Below are positions 7,747 to 15,773 of a stretch of DNA of 17,358 bases, one piece after another. The notes under the pieces are model-generated. The model saw only the letters and a list, made by a program, of their open reading frames with translations, had not been told where the DNA came from and ran no database searches. The position numbers were made by a program, and so were the translations under genes. Source of the DNA: Vallitaleaceae bacterium. GTDB taxonomy: Bacteria; Bacillota; Clostridia; Lachnospirales; Vallitaleaceae. Position 1 is the first letter of the stretch, and each line of letters opens with the position of its first letter. The DNA lies in the NCBI GenBank assembly GCA_027858555.1, contig JAQICP010000558.1:1-17358 (forward strand), in the 5' to 3' direction.

Positions 7747-8247
7747 ATGTCATTATATGAAAAATGGAAAGACTTAGCTTACAAAGAACGAGACCAAGAA
7801 GCATACGATATTTTTTGGGGAGACTACTGACCCAAAGAACAAGTCATCTATGAAGCAATCCTTGGCGATATGGATGTTATTATTTCAGGAAAGCTTTCAG
7901 CTCTTGCTAAAACATACAATATGGATAATGAAACTTTCGTAGGTTTCATGGATGGTATTAATAACAGTCTAAAAGACGCCGTAACCATTGATGCATTAGA
8001 AAAAAATTCAGAAATCACATTAGACATCGACCCTGAGAAGCTTTACTTCCATATGTTAGAAGCTAAGGCAGACTGGCTTTATAGCTTACCACAGTGGGAT
8101 AACCTTTTAACCGATGCAAAACGCAAAGAAATCAAAAAAGCTTATAATACAAGCAAAATAGTGGTTAAAGACCCTAAAATTGGTCGTAATGATCCATGCC
8201 CATGTGGTAGTGGCCGTAAATACAAACAGTGTTGCATGAATAAATAG
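7747..8247 (+). pseudogene. SEC-C zinc-binding motif protein, interrupted by an in-frame TGA at codon 28
   Basis: From the ATG at 7747 (AGAAGG 6 nt upstream) the frame reads MSLYEKWKDLAY and continues to a TGA at 7828-7830. It then stays open to a TAA at 8245-8247. The total is 166 codons counting the TGA. The sequence on both sides looks like one protein. The C-terminus is a textbook SEC-C zinc motif (GRNDPCPCGSGRKYKQCC), as found at the end of SecA and many small proteins. The next in-frame ATG (7870) has no good ribosome binding site, so efficient re-initiation of the 125-residue remainder is doubtful. The simplest reading is a nonsense mutation, for example TGG to TGA, or a sequencing error. 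Recoding is possible but unsupported. Function of the intact family: unknown, presumed metal-binding and cytoplasmic. Confidence 0.75.
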
Positions 8248-8274
8248 TACATAATGAATGCGTACATAATACAA

Positions 8275-8318
8275 AATAACAACCACATCTTAGTATTAGA
8301 TGTGGTTGTTATTTTTTT
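8275..8318. terminator. Strong bidirectional intrinsic terminator between SEC-C gene and asnA
   Basis: A perfect 16-bp stem (8275-8290 with 8298-8313) with a 7-nt loop is followed by a run of seven T at 8312-8318. On the minus strand the stem is followed by TTTTGT, so it can also stop convergent asnA transcripts, whose gene ends at 8334. Confidence 0.95.
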
Positions 8319-8333
8319 ATTCTTTAATAAATA

Positions 8334-9356
8334 TTAAAGCAGGTCAATATTATTCTCTCTACATACCTCAATCATTCTATCTGACCAGATGGACGACTGT
8401 ACTTCGCCGATATGTGCTTTCTTCAGGAAATACATACAGAGTCTTGACTGACCGATACCACCACCTACTGTGTATGGCAATCGCCCTTCTAAAATATCTT
8501 TATGAAATGGCATTGTCTTTCGTTCCTCACAACCCGCTAAACCAAGTTGTTTTATAAGAATCTCTTCATCGACACGAATGCCCATGGATGATATTTCAAA
8601 AGAACGGTCTAATGTGGGATACCAGAAGATGATATCCCCATTCAATGACCAGTCGTCATAATCAGGTGCTCGACCATCATGTTTTTCACCGGAACTCAGC
8701 GCGCCACCAATATTCATGATGAAGACCGCTTTGTGTTCTTTAGCTATGCTGTCTTCCCGCTCTTTAGGAGACATAGTAGGATACCGGTCTTCCAATTCCT
8801 GTGTTGTGATAAAAGTGATTTCTTCAGGTAAATAAGTCCTAATGTTTTTATATTTATTAGAGACATGCACTTCTGTTTCCTTAAGCACTGCATATATGGA
8901 CTTAACGATGCTCCTAAGGGTCTTCGTATGACGCTCTTCTTTTGATAAGATCTTTTCCCAATCCCACTGATCTACATAGATGGAATGCAGATTATCTGTC
9001 TCTTCATCTCTACGGATAGCATTCATATCTGTATAAAGTCCTTCGCCTTGATTAAAATTATACCTTTTCAATGCCATCCGCTTCCACTTAGCCAATGAGT
9101 GGACCACTTCCACACGATTATTGTCGATACAAAGGACTTCAAAAGAAACCGGACGTTCCACGCCATTCAAGTTATCATTGAGTCCCGTTTCAGGACGAAC
9201 AAATAAAGGTGCTGAGACTCTTGATAAATTCAAAGCTCTAGCCAGTTCTCTTTCAAAAAAATCCTTGATGTCTTTAATCGCTCGTTCAGTTTCTTGTATA
9301 TCTAGTTCTGTTTTGTAGTTATCGGGTAAAATTAGATTATTGGATAATGTTTGCAT
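8334..9356 (-). CDS. asnA: Aspartate-ammonia ligase (asparagine synthetase A)
   Basis: This 340-residue cytoplasmic enzyme makes asparagine from aspartate, ammonia and ATP (releasing AMP and pyrophosphate). It is a class II aminoacyl-tRNA synthetase-like fold. Family blocks are visible along the whole length: LSRVSAPLFV (44-53), VHSLAKWKR (85-93), GEGLYTDMNAIRRDE (104-118), YVDQWDWE (127-134), DYDDWSLNGDI (232-242), FEISSMGIRVD (253-263) and GGGIGQSRLCM (298-308). Length is normal for AsnA (about 330). The ATG at 9356 has an AAGGG element about 10 nt upstream. The gene has its own promoter (9405-9433) and ends at the shared terminator, so it is monocistronic and unrelated to its neighbours. 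No T-box fits in the short leader. Confidence 0.98.
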   Translation of the reverse strand: MQTLSNNLILPDNYKTELDIQETERAIKDIKDFFERELARALNLSRVSAPLFVRPETGLNDNLNGVERPVSFEVLCIDNNRVEVVHSLAKWKRMALKRYNFNQGEGLYTDMNAIRRDEETDNLHSIYVDQWDWEKILSKEERHTKTLRSIVKSIYAVLKETEVHVSNKYKNIRTYLPEEITFITTQELEDRYPTMSPKEREDSIAKEHKAVFIMNIGGALSSGEKHDGRAPDYDDWSLNGDIIFWYPTLDRSFEISSMGIRVDEEILIKQLGLAGCEERKTMPFHKDILEGRLPYTVGGGIGQSRLCMYFLKKAHIGEVQSSIWSDRMIEVCRENNIDLL

Positions 9357-9404
9357 TTATATCACACCCTTTCATAGGTTACTCTTTTACAGCACATTGA
9401 TATA

Positions 9405-9433
9405 ATAATACCTCTAATACTAAAAAATATCAA
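9405..9433 (-). promoter_or_regulatory. asnA promoter, TTGATA-N17-TATTAT
   Basis: On the minus strand TTGATA (9428-9433) and TATTAT (9405-9410) are separated by exactly 17 bp. The ATG at 9356 follows about 40 nt after the expected transcription start. This is a good sigma-A-type match. Confidence 0.75.
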
Positions 9434-9528
9434 TGGTAATAGCACATAGACTTATTCTGCGAAACTTACCTAAATAAATCACACTAATAACAGTTGTCAG
9501 TAATCACGTATCCCTGGATTCAATTGCC

Positions 9529-10479
9529 TCAATATTCAAGCTCAATACCACATTGATGGCTTGTGCCTTTATAGATAATTTCACCTGTATTCTTCTTGAG
9601 GATTATATGGACTTTTCCAGATAGCCCCTCTTTAATAGTTGTGTTCATTGAACCAAGCTTCGGTGCGAGTAAATCTTTGGACGATTCAATTGATCCTTTT
9701 ACAAAAAGTGTATGGGTTCTATTCTTTAAACGAATATTAAATGATTGATCCGACATTTCTCTAATGGTGAGTTTAGCGTCATTGTAAGTGGCAAAACGAT
9801 ATTCAGATTCATTATGAATAAAATTACAGATTAACCCAGTAAAAGAGAACAACACAAAAGGAATCTTAGCAATAGAACAAAAAAGACTCACACTAGGATT
9901 ATCAAAATGGTTTGATTGTACCCATATATAGTTGCTGGGAAATGAACGGCCCCAATCTTTTTCAATATAACCTTTACCATCTGTGAAATCAACAAGGGTC
10001 CCATTAATTTCTATACTGCCATGAAGTCTGTGATTCATACTAAGAATACCATGGTTACATTCCATATAAGGGATATAGCTAAAAAACCCCATAATATTAG
10101 GGCTCACAAGATTGGTTTCAATTGGCGTAATACCAGAAAAACTTATATGCCCCTTGATAACTAGCTCTTTATTACTAATATCTAAATCGATACCATCAAA
10201 GCTAAAACGATTCTCTTCAATAGAGACTTCAAAAGGTGCTTCTAAGGTTTTAAAATCTCCTATATCATAATCAATATTATAAGCTTCTATGCCGTTTTCT
10301 TCATTGTAGTGAAGGCACTGAATAAAACTATGAGCACCCTCACTATCATAGCTGACGCCTGGAATAAGACAGATTGTATGCTTACTATCTGCAGAGACCT
10401 GTTTATAATACCAACCTTCAAAATACTTGTTCTTACTAATGTGCTTATGATAGATTTCTGGGTGCTTATGCTTGTTTAT
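9529..10479 (-). CDS. Tocopherol-cyclase-family protein with an ATA in the start position
   Basis: The coding frame is uninterrupted from just after the upstream gene's stop to a TAA at 9529. Family features are KYFEGWYYK (18-26), LIPGVSYD, GKGYIEKDWGRSFP (168-181) and YIWVQSNHF, as in tocopherol-cyclase-like proteins of bacteria, whose role is not known to be vitamin E synthesis. The conserved N-terminal block lies before the first GTG (10107), so starting there would remove about 124 residues. No ATG, GTG or TTG occurs in frame upstream. At the expected N-terminus there is an ATA (10477-10479) with AAAGGA (10489-10494) 9 nt before it. Either ATA is used, or an ATG has mutated to ATA and the gene is decaying, or the base is an error. 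A truncated protein from 10107 is the alternative. It probably shares an mRNA with the beta-helix gene, 27 nt upstream. Confidence 0.7.
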   Translation of the reverse strand: MNKHKHPEIYHKHISKNKYFEGWYYKQVSADSKHTICLIPGVSYDSEGAHSFIQCLHYNEENGIEAYNIDYDIGDFKTLEAPFEVSIEENRFSFDGIDLDISNKELVIKGHISFSGITPIETNLVSPNIMGFFSYIPYMECNHGILSMNHRLHGSIEINGTLVDFTDGKGYIEKDWGRSFPSNYIWVQSNHFDNPSVSLFCSIAKIPFVLFSFTGLICNFIHNESEYRFATYNDAKLTIREMSDQSFNIRLKNRTHTLFVKGSIESSKDLLAPKLGSMNTTIKEGLSGKVHIILKKNTGEIIYKGTSHQCGIELEY

Positions 10480-10506
10480 ATGATCACGTCCTTTGTATGA
10501 ATTATA

Positions 10507-12546
10507 CTACTTAACCTCGATATACTCATAAGCTCCTATGGTCGGATTACTCGTGTCCCTTTTATTGCCCAAGAGATCATAAGGAACGTCTATGATATAT
10601 ACTCCGGCACCAACTGCAGGTGAAATGGAATCCACTCTAAGGTCTTCATAAACCCTTAAGAAAAGGGGATTGGCAGGTAATGGCGCATGGGCGTCCCAAG
10701 CGGTTTCACTTTGCCACTGTGAAAACTGTGACATATTAGGATAACCACCTATAGTGGAACTGCCTGTGAATTGCTGTTTTGGATCATCTTGGTAATATAA
10801 GTTGTAATCACGTGCAACAAAGCTACTGCCATTTTCATCCAATACGCAATACGCATCGAAGCTACTGCTTGGTAATGTGCCGTGAATAATATTCTTCCTA
10901 AAATCAATACCTGTCGCTTCCCCAAACGTCACCATACCATATGGTCTTGCCTCTGGGTGTACGCCGTAGATCGTATTGTGCCATATGTTCACCCCATCAA
11001 TGTCTTTAATCAGCATCGCTCGGGATGTGGCACCATAGATCACATTATTATAAATCGAAAAATCTTCGTAGACATTGCCATTTCCTTGAATGTAGATCAC
11101 ATTGCTGGTTTCTTCAATGTGTTCAATACCCGTGTCATCAAATATGTTATTGCTTATAGTAAAATCATAAAAATGATGACCCAATCCGCTGATTGATGAT
11201 ATATCAGGTCCTGTGGTGTGATAGCCATTATATATATAATTATGATCAATCAGCACATTACTGACACTCATATCTTCCGTATTATCAGTATAGGTATTGA
11301 TGGAAATGCCTCTTCTACCACAATCGTGAATCACATTATAGTCTATGGTCATATCTGAATACCAAGAAGCTATACCATAAGCAGAAGAACCGCCTTTAAT
11401 GCCTATGTATCCGATATGGCAACCTGTGATATGTAGGCCGCGAGCAACTATTTCACTGTATCCTACATATATGCCCTGTCGTCTGGCATACATCACTTCC
11501 AAATCTTGAATCCTGATATATTCCACCGTGTCTTCTTCAGTAAATGTACCACCACTCATCTCTGGAAAATAGATACAGTTGTTTCTTTGTGGCGCTTCTA
11601 CGGACTTATACACTTGCGATGGATTGCCACTGGCAAAAACATACACTTGTCCGTCTATGTAAGTCCAGTCAAATTCTTTCTCCAAACTACTGATGATTTG
11701 ATCCTCCTGATAAGCACCCCAATCCACCTGATTGTCTAAAGTCTCGAAAAACACTTCACCCTTATCATAATAAGCACCAAAGGGATTTTCAACCTCTGTC
11801 TCAGAGCGCCAGATATTACCGGACACTTGAGTCCACTCAGAAAGGGCGTCAGAGCCTAAAATCCTTGGTCTGTCACCACTGCCGTAAGCACCATAAGTAA
11901 TCCAATTATCTTCATTACCTGAAAACTGCACGTACAATCTTTCTCTATATGTATCGCCTCTTCTTAATAACAGGGCGTCTCCTGGGTTTAATGCCTGTTC
12001 ACCTGCATGGGCCAATGTTCGAAATGCTGTGGCTTCTGATAAACCGTCATTGCTGTCAGACCCATCATTCGATACATAATAGACAGTGCCTGATATAAGT
12101 TCGGCTGAGGTTTTCTGATTCATAACAATCTCTACTTCATAGCTTTCCTGATGCCATACCACCGATGCACCTAATGTCTCACTAATAAACCTCACCGGCA
12201 CCATGGTTCGTTGATTTTCCACCTCACTTGACGTGTCAAAATAGACCAGTCGATCATTAACCAAGGCTTTGTTTTCACCTAAAACCAGCTCAATATGAGT
12301 AGTGTCATTAGTGATACGCACTTGCTGTTTTTCTTTGTCCCAATCCACTTCGCATCCCAGTTCTTCTGCTACAAAACGTACTGGCACCATGGTTCGATTC
12401 TGAGCATTAACATAGGGCTGCTGATCAAAAATCACAGCTGTGCCATTAACTGTCACATTGATTTGTTCTGTTTGTCCTCCTGCTGTTAGAGAAGTTAATA
12501 TTAAAAATATTACACAAAAATATATAACCTTATTCTTAATCTTCAT
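10507..12546 (-). CDS. Secreted right-handed beta-helix protein with copper-amine-oxidase-like N-terminal domain
   Basis: 679 residues. A signal peptide (1-24) is followed at about 30-145 by two copies of the copper-amine-oxidase N-terminal-like unit. Each has RTMVPVRF(V/I)(A/S)E.LG..V.W followed by a beta strand. In Firmicutes this unit is a common extracellular, probably wall-associated module and does not imply oxidase activity. From about 155 the sequence turns into a right-handed parallel beta-helix. It opens with YYVSNDGSDSNDGLSEATAFRTL and has many N-x-I/V/F rungs (YNVIHDCG, HNYIYNG, NNIFDDTG, NNVIYGAT, HNTIYGVH, KNIIHG). The C-terminus (LLGNKRDTSNPTIGAYEY) matches the closing segment of many such proteins. 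The fold suggests polysaccharide lyase or glycan binding, but I cannot identify catalytic residues. The ATG has AAGGAGA upstream. Confidence 0.88.
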   Translation of the reverse strand: MKIKNKVIYFCVIFLILTSLTAGGQTEQINVTVNGTAVIFDQQPYVNAQNRTMVPVRFVAEELGCEVDWDKEKQQVRITNDTTHIELVLGENKALVNDRLVYFDTSSEVENQRTMVPVRFISETLGASVVWHQESYEVEIVMNQKTSAELISGTVYYVSNDGSDSNDGLSEATAFRTLAHAGEQALNPGDALLLRRGDTYRERLYVQFSGNEDNWITYGAYGSGDRPRILGSDALSEWTQVSGNIWRSETEVENPFGAYYDKGEVFFETLDNQVDWGAYQEDQIISSLEKEFDWTYIDGQVYVFASGNPSQVYKSVEAPQRNNCIYFPEMSGGTFTEEDTVEYIRIQDLEVMYARRQGIYVGYSEIVARGLHITGCHIGYIGIKGGSSAYGIASWYSDMTIDYNVIHDCGRRGISINTYTDNTEDMSVSNVLIDHNYIYNGYHTTGPDISSISGLGHHFYDFTISNNIFDDTGIEHIEETSNVIYIQGNGNVYEDFSIYNNVIYGATSRAMLIKDIDGVNIWHNTIYGVHPEARPYGMVTFGEATGIDFRKNIIHGTLPSSSFDAYCVLDENGSSFVARDYNLYYQDDPKQQFTGSSTIGGYPNMSQFSQWQSETAWDAHAPLPANPLFLRVYEDLRVDSISPAVGAGVYIIDVPYDLLGNKRDTSNPTIGAYEYIEVK

Positions 12547-12809
12547 ACTGTCTCCTTTTTGTCATCCTCTTTATTACCCTTTTGCTAACCTTTTATTACC
12601 TTTTTTATTGTCTTCTTTTTTCTAATATTAACATAAAGTCATATGCGCTTCTATAGACCTATGACATTAAGAACAAATTGTACTTTCAGTATACATTGTT
12701 CCCTTGATATTTCTTTGAAAACTCCTATGGCGAACTTTCTATTGACCTGAATGTCATATACAAGCTGGGATTTCCACTGCTATTATTTGTATTCCTCACA
12801 ATTTGATTG
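12547..12809. other. Intergenic region between lipoprotein and beta-helix genes
   Basis: It contains the purine-rich leader of the beta-helix gene (minus strand), with a repeated AAAAGG(G)TAATAAA word around 12565-12605. No convincing promoter pair was found and no intrinsic terminator for the lipoprotein gene. Nothing coding was recognised. Confidence 0.4.
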
Positions 12810-15548
12810 CTAGTCTACCTTATCACCCATATTATATTCTATTGTATAGTAATCATGTGTATTACTATCATATTTGGTCCACGTACCATCCATCTCACCT
12901 AGAACATACATACCGCTGGCATTAATGCCACCATCTAATAGATAGGTTGTATATTGTCCATCATATTCGCCGTCTACATAGCTTGTCTCTGTGTTAATGG
13001 ATCCATCTGGGTGATATTGTATAAAAGTACCATCTCTATTACCACCAATTTCAATCCATTCCACTACATCGTAAGTCCCGATATATCTCCCACGTTCACC
13101 AAAAACGACTGTTCGCTCTTCTTCCAAATACTTATAATAGCCATAGGTATCATTCTCATAATTGATCACTAGACTTGTACCTTCTAATCCGTCTGTGTAG
13201 GTAATCTCTCTAGTAGCTCTTACTTCACCTGAATCAAAATAGCTGATTGCTATCTGATCAATCTTTGATTCTTTTGAGTAATGTAGTACAGATTCCAGAT
13301 TACCTTCGACTTCGAAATAAGTGGCATGCCAGCCATATTCGTATATATTATCATTGCTAAACCCACCGAAAAAAGCAGCTTTCTTTTGATCCGTGATTGA
13401 TTCTTGATGGATTTCTCTAATAAATAGACTACCTGTAGAGTAAAACCTTATGGTGTTAGCGTAAGTCACTTGATCCGTTTCGCTCCAATCATAGGTTTTA
13501 ATAGCACCTAATGTACCATCAGAATTCTTAGCCACACGTACCCATCTATACTCATCATATATATACAATCCCTCGTCACCCGGATCCTCTTCTGGCAAAG
13601 CTACTCCAAAAGCAAACATCATAATGGCGTCAAGACCTTCACTGGCTTTCAGACCTTCTAAGTCTTTAGGTTCTACTATTAATGCTAGTACACTGGCACT
13701 AGTAGCATCCATACCTGACGTGTCTCCCGTATCAATTACGTCTACACGACATGTGGCACTTCCAAGTAAAATCCCCTGAGAATCAAAACATTTTACTTCT
13801 GCCGCGAATTCACCTGGTGTAGTGAATGCATAGAGATACTCATTGGATTGTGTTGCAAACCACTGCCCATCATCCATTGACCATTCAAAGAAAGCAATCT
13901 CCTCGGCGTGCTCTAGTGTAAACAGTACTTCTTGATTGAGAGCAGCTTCATAATCACTGGCAAATAACTCAAAGTCGCCTGTTTGGATTGTGACAGGCTC
14001 ACTAGCATCTTCAACTGGTTGCGTCAGATTAATGCTTTCAATCTGTATGCCTAAAGCATTAACCAAAGAAACTAGATCATTGGCTGTAAAATCATATGTA
14101 TTAAAATGCGCTGTGTTGTCTTTCCATTCAGTAAATCTCTGTATTAATTCTGCACCTGTTGTACTGAGTATCGCGTTAACAAATTCTGCTTTATTATCAC
14201 CGAGCAGGGTCTCTAGCTCGCCGTTTATAAGTTCTCTAATGTCATCCAATTGTTCTGGTGTCATCCTATCGCCATACTCCACAAGGGTAATACTCAATTG
14301 CTCAAGTATTTTATCATACTGGATGTTGGTACTTTGATTAAATGCACTCAGTAGATATGTCCCCATATCAATCTTCATGGCTAATGCACCAATATCAATT
14401 TTGGTTTCAGTAGCTGTCTTATTCAAAGCTTCTACTTGATCAGATGGGATTACCAATCTTGCTGATGCATCTAGGTTAATAGGTAGGCCTGCAGATTCAA
14501 TACCATCAACTCGGCTTTCCATAGTCTCTTCAAATTCAGGCACACCATAGCCTTGATCTTCTTGTTCAGGCTGGCTGTCTAAGGCACTTAACAGATCGTT
14601 TGCCTCTTCTAGTATGTCATCTTTTTTAGCGACATTCATCACGCCACCTTGACGGGTGAGCAGATAGGTTGGTTCTTCCATATTATCTTCTATATAATCA
14701 AGGGCATCTAAAAGTGCCTCTATATCCATATCTGAATCAATATCTATTTTATCGTCATCCTCTAATTCCTGAGCTAATTCAAATCTGTCTTTTGCATAAT
14801 CCAAAAAATAGTTGGTACTATAATAATCAGCAGATATGATCACTTGATGTATTTCACCAGCTACTTCATAATTAAACAACATGCTTTTCATAGCTTCTGC
14901 AATCTCTTCTTCATATATAGCTGAACTTTCATTGTACAGATACGCCATGTCCAGCTCGTATTCACCCATTATATAGATTATATATGCCAGTTGATCCAAC
15001 AGATAGGTGGTATAAGCATTTTCTGTAATTACTAAATCACTGGTTGTACTGAGTATATAACCATCTACCTCTGCTAGAATTAATGAATTTTTAGTGTCGA
15101 CGGCTTGATACACGCTCATTTGTTCTACACTCGAATCCAGCAATAGTCTAAATGCATAAATATTACTGATTACCGCTTCTGAGTAGCTGGTAATATCAGC
15201 ATTGACTTGTATCTCATCCAACTGGTCCAAAACTAAAATCTCTAGTGACAAAAGACCATCATTAACTAACAATGCTTCCTCTGCACACGCATCAATATAA
15301 TCCATAAGCATATCGATACCATCTGTTCTTAACTCATGAAATGTCTGTACCTCATCACTGATATGGTCAATCTTGCTATTATACAAGAAACCTGCCGTTA
15401 TATAACCGGTAATTTCCTCACTAGATACGTCTAAAGAAATATCCAACTCGGTTTCTGGCTGATAAGCTTTCTTACACCCACTTAGTACAAACAGTATACC
15501 TAGTAATAATAGTAGAAACCTTAATTTGATCCTTGCAATTTTATCCAT
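12810..15548 (-). CDS. Large lipoprotein of unknown function with central Ig/PKD-like domain and C-terminal MORN-type repeats
   Basis: 912 residues from the ATG at 15548. The lipoprotein signal is clear: KIARIKLR, a leucine-rich stretch and the lipobox LSGC (C25), so it should be anchored on the outer face of the membrane. Residues 26-515 are acidic, mostly helical and unrecognised. About 517-605 look like an Ig/PKD-type beta domain (EWSMDDGQWFATQS, FTTPGEFAAEVKCFDSQG). The segment from 835 carries toxin-like MORN-type repeats (RDGTFIQYHPDGSI, YDGQYTTYLLDGGI, MDGTWTKYD). A GTG at 15572 with AAAGGAG is an alternative start that would add 8 residues before the same signal. The ATG is preferred because it gives a normal signal length and has its own AAGGGG. 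It is probably transcribed alone. No function can be assigned. Confidence 0.85.
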   Translation of the reverse strand: MDKIARIKLRFLLLLLGILFVLSGCKKAYQPETELDISLDVSSEEITGYITAGFLYNSKIDHISDEVQTFHELRTDGIDMLMDYIDACAEEALLVNDGLLSLEILVLDQLDEIQVNADITSYSEAVISNIYAFRLLLDSSVEQMSVYQAVDTKNSLILAEVDGYILSTTSDLVITENAYTTYLLDQLAYIIYIMGEYELDMAYLYNESSAIYEEEIAEAMKSMLFNYEVAGEIHQVIISADYYSTNYFLDYAKDRFELAQELEDDDKIDIDSDMDIEALLDALDYIEDNMEEPTYLLTRQGGVMNVAKKDDILEEANDLLSALDSQPEQEDQGYGVPEFEETMESRVDGIESAGLPINLDASARLVIPSDQVEALNKTATETKIDIGALAMKIDMGTYLLSAFNQSTNIQYDKILEQLSITLVEYGDRMTPEQLDDIRELINGELETLLGDNKAEFVNAILSTTGAELIQRFTEWKDNTAHFNTYDFTANDLVSLVNALGIQIESINLTQPVEDASEPVTIQTGDFELFASDYEAALNQEVLFTLEHAEEIAFFEWSMDDGQWFATQSNEYLYAFTTPGEFAAEVKCFDSQGILLGSATCRVDVIDTGDTSGMDATSASVLALIVEPKDLEGLKASEGLDAIMMFAFGVALPEEDPGDEGLYIYDEYRWVRVAKNSDGTLGAIKTYDWSETDQVTYANTIRFYSTGSLFIREIHQESITDQKKAAFFGGFSNDNIYEYGWHATYFEVEGNLESVLHYSKESKIDQIAISYFDSGEVRATREITYTDGLEGTSLVINYENDTYGYYKYLEEERTVVFGERGRYIGTYDVVEWIEIGGNRDGTFIQYHPDGSINTETSYVDGEYDGQYTTYLLDGGINASGMYVLGEMDGTWTKYDSNTHDYYTIEYNMGDKVD

Positions 15549-15656
15549 ATATCCCCTTTTCAAAAAAACCACTGATCTCCTTTACAAAAAAAGCCAAATG
15601 TATCATAGCCTATGTGTGCACGCCATAATTCATTCAGCTAATTTAACTATGTCCTA

Positions 15657-15665
15657 ATTATATCA
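15657..15665 (-). promoter_or_regulatory. Extended -10 promoter (TGATATAAT) for the lipoprotein gene
   Basis: The minus strand reads TGATATAAT, an extended -10 element, about 110 nt before the lipoprotein start. There is no good -35 at normal spacing, which extended -10 promoters tolerate. Confidence 0.45.
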
Positions 15666-15695
15666 TAAGTTAAGACAGTTCTCTCCTTGTATTTC

Positions 15696-15720
15696 AAAAG
15701 TGATAATTTTGTTGCATCAC
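15696..15720 (-). terminator. Weak hairpin after the oxidoreductase gene
   Basis: On the minus strand GTGAT and ATCAC pair around an 11-nt loop and are followed by TTTT, about 55 nt after the oxidoreductase stop. The stem is short, so terminator function is uncertain. Confidence 0.3.
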
Positions 15721-15773
15721 TGCCAGTGGTATGGCAATAATATTAAATGGCATTAACGTAAATTATAAACTTT

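Noticed and set aside
7828..7880. Selenocysteine insertion at the TGA of the SEC-C gene
   Set aside because: No stable hairpin with a suitable apical loop was seen in the 50 nt after the TGA (only a 4-bp stem with a 2-nt loop), and I know of no Cys at this position in the family. Kept only as an option to test.
9357..9528. T-box or other amino-acid riboswitch before asnA
   Set aside because: The promoter lies so close that the leader is only about 40 nt, and no stem plus terminator fits.
10507..10509. Amber (pyrrolysine) recoding of the TAG between the beta-helix and cyclase genes
   Set aside because: Several genes in the window end in TAG in a normal way, and the beta-helix protein ends at its usual closing motif just before this TAG.
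13990..14337. Plus-strand open frame of 115 codons
   Set aside because: It is antisense to the lipoprotein gene with no initiation signals or recognisable domain.
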